From Euryarchaeota archaeon UBA439 (GTDB lineage: Archaea > Thermoplasmatota > Poseidoniia > Poseidoniales > Thalassarchaeaceae): a stretch of DNA of 25,871 bases. The position numbers were made by a program, and so were the translations under genes. The stretch lies in NCBI GenBank assembly GCA_002497245.1, contig DANB01000015.1, positions 45,182 through 71,052 on the forward strand, in the 5' to 3' direction. Under the pieces are notes generated by a model. The model saw only the letters and a list, made by a program, of their open reading frames with translations. It had not been told where the DNA came from and did not search any database. Shown here one piece after another: positions 8,283-14,378 of this stretch (position 1 is the stretch's first letter; every line of letters begins with the position of its first letter).

Positions 8283-9656
8283 ATGAACTTAGGTGAAGAA
8301 GAAAATCCAATCTTAGAAGTTCAAGTAATGGATTTCAAAATGGAAAATGGAGAGATTATATCCCTTGATATTCCTAAAACCGTTTATCCGCCTAGGGAAG
8401 ATTCAGCATTGCTAATTGATGTGCTGACAAATCTAAAAGCTGATGGCGTAGCAATGGAAATTGGTTGCGGCTCAGGAATCATTAGCATTATAATGGCCAA
8501 AAATAATTGGATTGTAGAGGCATGCGACATTAATCCCTATGCAATCGCTGCGGCAAAGGAAAATTCTGTAAAGGCTTCAGTGGATGAGAAAATTAATTTC
8601 AAAGAAGGAGGGCTTGGAGATGAAAACTTCTCGATACCCCGCAATACTAAATTGATATTCTGGAATTTACCATATCTAAATCCCCCCTCGCCAGATCACC
8701 CAAGACTAGGGTGGATAGAAGAAGCATCGATGTCAGATTTAGAGGGGAAAGGTTGGGGGCATCATTTGGTAGATTTTTTAGAAGAAAATAAAGATAATTT
8801 AGAACCTGACTTGTTAGTAATTCTATTACAAAGAAAATATCCAGAGAGTCCCAGCAGTACTGATTATTGGATAAAACTTGGATGGTCACACAGAGTAATT
8901 AAATCATTATGGATTCATGAAGAAAAAATAGAGGTTGTAGCATATTGGAAGCCAGGGCAAGGAGTTCCCGCAACCACTCTGGATGAGTGTGATTCGACTA
9001 TGGATGAGGCAAAAAAATTATCTAAAAATGGCTGGCAAAGAATACGGACTGAGAAGCAGATTGGAGGGAGAGGGCGAAGGAATTCAATCTGGTCCTCAGA
9101 TAATAAAGATCTACTCGCCACATGGAATATTAATAAAACGATTTTAGATACTATTGAACCAGGAATTATGCAAATAATAGTTGGCACAAGAATTGCAAAG
9201 TTATTGCAACAATATAACAAATGGCCTAATGATATTTATGATAAAAATGGCAATAAAATAGGAGGAGTTTTGATTGAAATGGATAATCAAGATGACTTTC
9301 TAAGAATCGGGGTTGGAATCAATTACTCAAATAAAAAAATTGAGGGGAAAGAAACTTTTGGGTGGAGTGAAAAAATGCCTGAAACTTCTAAAATAATTCT
9401 TTTTAATATGATTGATGCTACTTTATCTACGTTATTTGAAGAGCATAAATTGTTAGAAAATAATTTGACCTCAAACAGTATTAAGATAGAATCTTGGAGA
9501 GGGATATCGAAATTATTATCCAGAGGATACTCGTTACAAATAAAGGATGAAAAAACTAGAGTTGTAGGTATGAATGAAAATGGAGAATTAATCACATTAT
9601 CAGGAAAACGAAAAATCAATGCAGATAATCTTGATAAAATATATTGGCTATTTTAG
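8283..9656 (+). CDS. Fusion: HemK-like methyltransferase domain + biotin-protein ligase domain
   Basis: A single 457-residue frame joins two enzymes. Residues 1 to about 225 are a Rossmann-type SAM methyltransferase: VYPPREDSALLIDVL, the SAM loop EIGCGSGI (Gly61-Gly65), ACDINPYAI, and motif IV NLPY (128-131), where HemK/Mtq2-type release-factor methyltransferases usually have NPPY. Residues from about 230 to the end are a BirA-type ligase: DSTMDEA, the biotinyl-AMP loop GGRGRR (261-266), KWPNDI (Lys313, the position of the catalytic lysine), KIGGVLIE and GVGINY, ending in a small C-terminal SH3-like part. There is no N-terminal DNA-binding domain. GGAGGT at 8268-8273 supports this ATG. The ligase has an obvious substrate in the biotin carrier at 24071-24475. 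The last bases overlap the convergent gene at 9648-9941. The fusion is seen directly; the methyltransferase substrate is inferred. Confidence 0.88.
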   Translation: MNLGEEENPILEVQVMDFKMENGEIISLDIPKTVYPPREDSALLIDVLTNLKADGVAMEIGCGSGIISIIMAKNNWIVEACDINPYAIAAAKENSVKASVDEKINFKEGGLGDENFSIPRNTKLIFWNLPYLNPPSPDHPRLGWIEEASMSDLEGKGWGHHLVDFLEENKDNLEPDLLVILLQRKYPESPSSTDYWIKLGWSHRVIKSLWIHEEKIEVVAYWKPGQGVPATTLDECDSTMDEAKKLSKNGWQRIRTEKQIGGRGRRNSIWSSDNKDLLATWNINKTILDTIEPGIMQIIVGTRIAKLLQQYNKWPNDIYDKNGNKIGGVLIEMDNQDDFLRIGVGINYSNKKIEGKETFGWSEKMPETSKIILFNMIDATLSTLFEEHKLLENNLTSNSIKIESWRGISKLLSRGYSLQIKDEKTRVVGMNENGELITLSGKRKINADNLDKIYWLF

Positions 9657-9941
9657 ACCCATCCTTTCACGAACTAATTTTATTTTTCCAGATGAAGTAA
9701 TTGTATTGGATTTATTTTGCTGATTAATTATATTTTTGGCATCCATATACGATTCTAAAGAAATCTTAAGAATGCCATTAGGCACACCATCTACAACCTT
9801 GAAATCGAATAATCTCCAAGGAATATTGTCTAAAATTTTAGAAAAGAAATCTTCACATTTATCTCTTGAGTTATATTGAATATCTAAATGAAAACCTATC
9901 CATCGATGTTTCCCTCTAGCGGACTTGTTGACTTTAGGCAC
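9648..9941 (-). CDS. rnp2: Probable RNase P protein component 2 (Pop5-like)
   Basis: A 97-residue basic protein with the size and pattern of archaeal Pop5/Rnp2, the RNase P subunit that binds the catalytic core RNA. Resemblance is seen in the first strand (KHRWIGFHLDI, family R-Y-[IV]-x-F/V-E/K), a central G-I-L-K-I/V strand (VPNGILKISLESYMDAK), and a C-terminal TITSSGKIKLVRERMG that recalls the family's V-S-G-T-I-K-x-L ending. The protein is shorter than most Pop5 homologues (110-150 residues). It converges on, and overlaps by nine bases, the methyltransferase/ligase gene. It lies downstream of the FtsZ-like gene on the same strand with a 38-base gap and may be cotranscribed with it. The match is from recalled family patterns, so the function is probable only. 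Confidence 0.55.
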   Translation of the reverse strand: MPKVNKSARGKHRWIGFHLDIQYNSRDKCEDFFSKILDNIPWRLFDFKVVDGVPNGILKISLESYMDAKNIINQQNKSNTITSSGKIKLVRERMGLK

Positions 9942-9979
9942 GACACATGGGATAAGTCATAGTTAACCAATGAAACGGT

Positions 9980-10894
9980 TCAAGGATTTCCCAAACCACT
10001 AACTACAGCTACTAACCTAATACGTCCAATCATTTCATCACTGGATCGAGCACCAAGAAGAACTTGGCAATCAGAATCTAGCAATGAAACAAATTCTTCT
10101 GTGACTTTATTCAGATGGAAAATAGTCATATCTGGGCCACCTTCAACTTGAATCCAGCAACCTTTGGCACCATCTACTTCTAGATTAGAAAGAGGCGATT
10201 GGAGAGCATTTTTCACTATTTCCGATAATGAATTTGTGGAGCCAGAGCCGACAAGGATAGTGGCTTCTCCTGAATGTTCTACAATGGTTTTAAAATCCAT
10301 CAAATCGAGATTTATCTTACCTACCTTGGCAAGTGTTGATAGTAGTCCCTCAACTAATTCTTCTATCCAACCTGCACCCTTTTTCCAATCAAGTTTTCTT
10401 TCCTTGGACTGCCAAGATAACCTCTCAAGACTGACTTTTATACACACATTAGAATTATCGTATAATTCAGGGAAATATTCTTCGGCTAATTGATATCTAA
10501 TTGGTTGTTCGGCGAAAGGGAAACCTACTATTGAAACAACCATACATCCGGACTCTTTAGCCAGCCGAGCAAATTCTGATGCTGCACCTGAACCAACTCC
10601 TCCACCCAAACAAGTCAAAACCACTACGAGTTCGGCTTTGTCTAACAAAGGCTGTATTTCTTTGACTCCTTCATTCAACCTATGTTTGGCTAACATTGGT
10701 AACGCTGCTGCACCTCTTGCCTCGCCGGAGGCATCTAGATGTAAGCAATGTGCTTCTGGACTTCCATTGAATGTATTTTCATCAGCATCTATCAATAAAA
10801 GATCAGAGAATTTAGAACATCGTAAATGTGATCTTTCAGCCCAAAGAGAACCCAAACCTCCAACACCAACAATTAACAGAGCCCCTTGATGCAT
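9980..10894 (-). CDS. Divergent FtsZ/tubulin-family GTPase
   Basis: A 304-residue cytoplasmic protein of the FtsZ family. Seen in order: a glycine-rich N-terminal nucleotide loop (VGVGGLGS, residues 9-16), LLIDADEN, a tubulin signature loop written LGGGVGSGAA (residues 96-105) where FtsZ has GGGTGTG, a T7-loop-like INLDLMD (194-200) retaining the Asn and Asp positions used for GTP hydrolysis, and C-terminal SPL, DGAKGCWIQVEGG, ARSSDEMIGRIRLVAVVSG. It is shorter than canonical FtsZ (about 350-400), without the variable C-terminal tail that anchors FtsZ to its partners. The substitutions in the signature loop (Thr to Val and Thr to Ser) suggest altered nucleotide binding, or a paralogue beside a canonical FtsZ elsewhere. 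Family membership is clear; a role in division, shape or other filament work is inference. Confidence 0.8.
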   Translation of the reverse strand: MHQGALLIVGVGGLGSLWAERSHLRCSKFSDLLLIDADENTFNGSPEAHCLHLDASGEARGAAALPMLAKHRLNEGVKEIQPLLDKAELVVVLTCLGGGVGSGAASEFARLAKESGCMVVSIVGFPFAEQPIRYQLAEEYFPELYDNSNVCIKVSLERLSWQSKERKLDWKKGAGWIEELVEGLLSTLAKVGKINLDLMDFKTIVEHSGEATILVGSGSTNSLSEIVKNALQSPLSNLEVDGAKGCWIQVEGGPDMTIFHLNKVTEEFVSLLDSDCQVLLGARSSDEMIGRIRLVAVVSGLGNP

Positions 10895-10929
10895 AGTATT
10901 CAGAACGATAACTAGTGTTTAGACATACT

Positions 10930-11241
10930 TCAATCATAAGACAAATATCGGCTATATTTACGTCTTTCATCTCTTGCCCATGCATTATCTGGCTCAATCT
11001 CTAAAACTAGATTATAGAATTTTATTGCATTCTCAAAATCAGATAAATGTCTGCCATACATGTGAGCTAATACGTTCAACACAGGTACACAATTAGGATC
11101 TTCTCTATTCATCTCCAGAAGGAGATTTTCTGCTTTAGTTAAATCCATCATTTCTATCAAATCTTCAGCTTTGTCTAGATTGAGTAATTGTTCATCTGAA
11201 AGGTCATAAATATTCTCCCAGGAGTGCTTAGTCATATGCAT
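10930..11241 (-). CDS. Small TPR-repeat protein
   Basis: A 103-residue acidic protein made mostly of helices with tetratricopeptide-type spacing. AENLLLEMNREDPNCVPVLN is followed by LAHMYGRHLSDFENAIKFYN and LVLEIEPDNAWARDERRKY; the A-x-x-x-Y-x-x-x-L-x-[IL]-x-P pattern is the TPR signature. There is no signal peptide or membrane helix, so it is likely a cytoplasmic protein-interaction module. It ends 35 bases before the FtsZ-family gene on the same strand, so the two may be cotranscribed. A methionine at residue 3 is an equally possible start. No specific partner can be named. Confidence 0.7.
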   Translation of the reverse strand: MHMTKHSWENIYDLSDEQLLNLDKAEDLIEMMDLTKAENLLLEMNREDPNCVPVLNVLAHMYGRHLSDFENAIKFYNLVLEIEPDNAWARDERRKYSRYLSYD

Positions 11242-11295
11242 ATCCGAGTGCTACTTTTGGTTTGAGTGTTGTTAATGATTGATAGTCAAAAATCA

Positions 11296-11304
11296 ATATT
11301 AAAT
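11296..11304 (+). promoter_or_regulatory. Candidate TATA box for the respiratory cluster
   Basis: ATATTAAAT lies in the 141-base gap before the first gene of the cluster, downstream of an A-rich stretch (CAAAAATCA). It is about 80 bases before the ATG, which would give a leader of about 55 bases. The gene itself has a ribosome-binding-like AGGTGTGAG just before its start. Pattern only. Confidence 0.3.
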
Positions 11305-11382
11305 CATGCTACTAAGAAGGCATCAAACTGGAAGGTTAATATCCCTCATTCAGGTGGAGAGGCATGTCCATAGGTGTGAGAT

Positions 11383-12195
11383 ATGAACAACATCAATCGC
11401 GTTAGCCGTCGGACCTTGGTTTTAGCAGTATTAGCGCTATTTTTAGCAACTTCAACTCAAGCTTACCATACAGGTATAGGAGGAGATTCTGATGGCGAAG
11501 GAGATGTTGCACTTGCAGGCTGCACATGCCATGCTGAAGAGCCAGATAATTCTGTCACTGTATTACTAGATGATGTCCCATTCCATTATGAAGCTGGGAA
11601 GTCTTACGCTATGACACTACAACTAATCGGAGGAGCGGAAATAGGCGGGGCACAGACTGGAGGGTTTTCAATGAGAGTTACTCAAGGAACACTTTCAGCA
11701 GGGATTGGTTCTGAATCACATGTAGAGAATTGGGAAGATGAAGAAAACACTTTGACCCATACGAATTCTGGATCTAAGACAGAAGATAGGACTTGGCATT
11801 TAATTTGGACAGCTCCTGAATCAGGGAATGGCCCAGTAAATTTCTGGATTGCTGGAAATACAGTTAATGGCGATGAAATTCCTTCGGCTTTAGACAGATG
11901 GAATAGGCTAACAGTAACATTGGATGAGGGAGTAGATAATGGCAAGACTCGGATGGTATTCTCAGGGAATGGAGAGATAGAACCTCCTGCACCTAAGGAA
12001 ACTCATGTTGATTTACATCATATGGGAGCAGCACTTAGAGCACATTGGCTTGGACTCTTAGGATTCTTTGCAGTGATTATAGTAATCATCTTCTGTGGAT
12101 TCTTCTTGAGATATGGTTTCTCACGAAACTACAAAGGTAGATCGAATCTGCTAAGGCTAAGAATCAAGCACGAAAGGAGAGGTGACCAAATATGA
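11383..12195 (+). CDS. Secreted, membrane-anchored protein with CxCH motif (choice-of-anchor-V/Reeler-like domain)
   Basis: A 270-residue exported protein that opens the respiratory cluster. It has a basic N-terminus and a hydrophobic signal segment (residues 11-26, LVLAVLALFLATSTQA), then HTGIGGDSDGEGD and GCTCH (Cys47, Cys49, His50). The domain that follows contains YEAGKSYAMTLQL, GGFSMRV, WTAPESGNGPVNFWIAGN and VNGDEIPSALDRW. This succession resembles bacterial extracytoplasmic domains in which a CxxCH precedes a beta-sandwich. Here only one residue separates the cysteines, so covalent haem c attachment is uncertain. A C-terminal helix (about 224-246) and a basic tail anchor it, leaving the domain outside the cell. 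Its stop overlaps the next start by four bases. Place and topology suggest an electron-transfer partner of the Rieske/cytochrome b complex; this is inference. Confidence 0.65.
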   Translation: MNNINRVSRRTLVLAVLALFLATSTQAYHTGIGGDSDGEGDVALAGCTCHAEEPDNSVTVLLDDVPFHYEAGKSYAMTLQLIGGAEIGGAQTGGFSMRVTQGTLSAGIGSESHVENWEDEENTLTHTNSGSKTEDRTWHLIWTAPESGNGPVNFWIAGNTVNGDEIPSALDRWNRLTVTLDEGVDNGKTRMVFSGNGEIEPPAPKETHVDLHHMGAALRAHWLGLLGFFAVIIVIIFCGFFLRYGFSRNYKGRSNLLRLRIKHERRGDQI

Positions 12196-12641
12196 GAGAA
12201 GATGTAGTACTAGAATTGCTTAAGCAAGTCAAGTCAGGAAAAGTCTCCATAGAAGATGCACGTACAGCATTAGATGGTGTTGAGCTTTCAGAAGAAACTT
12301 ATATTTCAGCAGTAGACCATGGTGTTTTCAATGAACCAACTCCTGGGACTATAGTCAGATCTAGTATTTCACCTGCAGGTGATTCAATTATCATCCTACT
12401 CCTAGGTTTATGGGGTATAGTGTGGACGCTGTTTTGGGCTGGTTCCCTGAGTTACGGACTATACAATCACTGGGATCAACAATTATTATCGTTGTTTTTA
12501 GCAATGACATTGACCACACTAATAATCATGGGAATAGTATACCTAAGATTTGTAATGCCGGATTTAGTAATTATAAAACATAGGAGAAATAAATACATTA
12601 CTCCAAATGATTCAGAAGGATGGAAAAAATATGAGGTGTAA
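12192..12641 (+). CDS. Small two-helix membrane protein of the respiratory cluster
   Basis: A 149-residue protein I do not recognise. Residues 1-60 are soluble and start with a short helical unit (LELLKQVKSGKVSIEDARTA), similar in feel to oligomerisation helices at protein termini. Two membrane helices follow, at about 64-92 (IIILLLGLWGIVWTLFWAG) and 98-120 (LLSLFLAMTLTTLIIMGIVY), then a basic tail. The start sits in an ATGA overlap with the upstream gene and is preceded by GAGGTGA; the next gene begins two bases after its stop. Such tight packing suggests an accessory or assembly subunit of the cytochrome complex. No catalytic residues or cofactor ligands are visible. Confidence 0.65.
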   Translation: MREDVVLELLKQVKSGKVSIEDARTALDGVELSEETYISAVDHGVFNEPTPGTIVRSSISPAGDSIIILLLGLWGIVWTLFWAGSLSYGLYNHWDQQLLSLFLAMTLTTLIIMGIVYLRFVMPDLVIIKHRRNKYITPNDSEGWKKYEV

Positions 12642-12643
12642 TT

Positions 12644-13489
12644 ATGAGTAGGAAATTTAGATTACGCCCCTTATCTGGATATGAGGTCCCCACTAAAGAA
12701 GAATCTAAATTAATTGACCGAAGAGAATTTCTGAGATATTCATTTAATACAGCAGCGGGAGGAATTACATTAGCTAGCCTTGGAAGCATAGGTTTTGCAT
12801 CATTATTAATGGGACAAGCAGATTCAGGAGGCGGAGATACTGCTGTCAGATTTTGGGTCCCTACAGGTGCAGAAGATACTGTATGGTATGGGGACAGTCA
12901 TCTTGAGGTAATGAGTTACGATGCCTTCGTACAAGCAGCAGCAAGCAGCAATACAGGAATGGCAGGGGCGCAAGGAGTTTGGTCAGGTATGCCCGTGAAT
13001 GTAGTATATGTCCCACACGAAGAGAATAAAGATTCGGCAGCGTCATCAAACAAACCAAGATTCCAATATTTAGATGGATACAGTTCTGGAGGGAAATATA
13101 TCGGTTCGGGATATGAAGTAGATGAAAAAGCAGAGTATTCTTCGCTATCAATTCATGATAATCTGATTATTGTATTCTCTAGATGTCCGCATCTATGTTG
13201 CATTCCCGGTTGGCAACTGGTAGCAAATGATTACACTAACGATAGTTGGGAGGCAGGAGGGACTGAGTCAGGAGGGAATAAGCTATTCTGCATTTGCCAT
13301 TCCAGCAGATTTGATCCTACTGCCATAGAGAAAAATAGCATGGGTAGAGGAACCCCTTTCAATTACATAGGAATAAGGAAGGTAGGTGGCCCGTCTCCAA
13401 ACGGAATGCCATTAATACCATTCGTTCTAAATGGAGATATGATTGAAGCATTGCCAGACTTTGTAGACTGGTATGCATATTGCGCGTGA
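12644..13489 (+). CDS. Rieske [2Fe-2S] iron-sulfur protein
   Basis: Rieske subunit of a cytochrome bc/b6f-type complex, 281 residues; it takes an electron from quinol outside the membrane. The N-terminus has a twin-arginine-like signal (DRREFLRYSF, residues 25-34) and a hydrophobic anchor (about 36-56). Cluster box I is CPHLCC (181-186) and box II is CICHSS (216-221). Cys181, His183, Cys216 and His219 are the expected cluster ligands, with Cys186 and Cys218 placed to form the usual disulfide. The spacing between the boxes is longer than in mitochondrial proteins, and Cys185 replaces the usual glycine. A Ser/Gly-rich stretch (about 58-66) could be the flexible hinge. A GAGGTG lies just upstream of the ATG, and the cytochrome b gene follows directly. 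Confidence 0.93.
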   Translation: MSRKFRLRPLSGYEVPTKEESKLIDRREFLRYSFNTAAGGITLASLGSIGFASLLMGQADSGGGDTAVRFWVPTGAEDTVWYGDSHLEVMSYDAFVQAAASSNTGMAGAQGVWSGMPVNVVYVPHEENKDSAASSNKPRFQYLDGYSSGGKYIGSGYEVDEKAEYSSLSIHDNLIIVFSRCPHLCCIPGWQLVANDYTNDSWEAGGTESGGNKLFCICHSSRFDPTAIEKNSMGRGTPFNYIGIRKVGGPSPNGMPLIPFVLNGDMIEALPDFVDWYAYCA

Positions 13490-13499
13490 GGTGAAAAAT

Positions 13500-14366
13500 A
13501 TGATACAATTCTGGTTTTTGTGGTTTTTTATAGCAATAGTAGTCGTTCTAGTAGCTTTCACTCTTCGTAAAGAAAGAGACGATATGCCTAGAAAAGATAT
13601 TCTTAGAGCGGTGGAAACTAATGCCTCAGGTATGGGTTTGGCCGAAAAAGCGTTTTTATGGGCCTTTTCATGGTTAGATACAAGATTTAGAATTCAAGAT
13701 TATTGGGGGATGAGTAAAAATGCCTACCACAGCATGCACAGACAGATGCCATTAACCCATGCTGAAAAATATAAATTGAGAATTATCTGGTATTGGTATC
13801 CACTTTACTGCTTAGGAGGGATTTCATTCCTTGCATTTGTAATATTAGTGATAACAGGGACAGTCCTTGGTCTATACTATGTCCCAGGAGGTGAAGGAGA
13901 TCCTACACCAGCATACTCTTCAATGGAGTTTATCATGACTCAGTTACCATTTGGTTATATCATCAGATCAATTCATCATTGGACTACTCATTTTATGGTT
14001 GCTGCAGTTTTCTTGCATATGTGTAGAGTATACTTCACCGGAGCTTACAGGAACCCTAGAGAATTAAATTGGCTAATTGGCGTGGCACTAATGTTTTTCA
14101 CAATTTTCTTTGGATATTCAGGCTACCTATTGCCATGGGATAGTCTAGCATTTGGAGCAGCCACTATCGGAATAAATATGGCTACATCGACACCACTCAT
14201 TGGAGGTTGGGTTGCTAAGGCATTGTTTGCAGGGACATCATTATCCGGACAAACCGTAACAAGAATGTATTTCCTCCATGTATTTATTTTACCAGTAATC
14301 GTAACTACTCTAATTATTGCCCATCTGTTTATTGTTTGGGTTCAAGGAATTGCAGAGCCACATTAG
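13500..14366 (+). CDS. Cytochrome b, b6-type N-terminal half
   Basis: The dihaem cytochrome b subunit, 288 residues with the chosen start. The four haem ligands are seen as two pairs: IHHW (His159) with FLHMCRVY (His173), 14 apart, and FLHVF (His260) with AHLF (His275), 15 apart. The 15-residue step in the second pair is the b6f-type spacing; mitochondrial cytochrome b has 14. GYLLPWD and AYRNPRELNW are further family marks. About 95 residues precede the core, including an extra N-terminal helix (MIQFWFLWFF) and a soluble stretch. The ATG at 13500 is preferred over the upstream in-frame ATG at 13473 because a GAGGTG at 13488-13493 sits just before it and the longer form overlaps the Rieske gene. 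It forms a split cytochrome b with the next gene. Confidence 0.93.
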   Translation: MIQFWFLWFFIAIVVVLVAFTLRKERDDMPRKDILRAVETNASGMGLAEKAFLWAFSWLDTRFRIQDYWGMSKNAYHSMHRQMPLTHAEKYKLRIIWYWYPLYCLGGISFLAFVILVITGTVLGLYYVPGGEGDPTPAYSSMEFIMTQLPFGYIIRSIHHWTTHFMVAAVFLHMCRVYFTGAYRNPRELNWLIGVALMFFTIFFGYSGYLLPWDSLAFGAATIGINMATSTPLIGGWVAKALFAGTSLSGQTVTRMYFLHVFILPVIVTTLIIAHLFIVWVQGIAEPH

Positions 14367-14378
14367 GAGATTTTTTGA

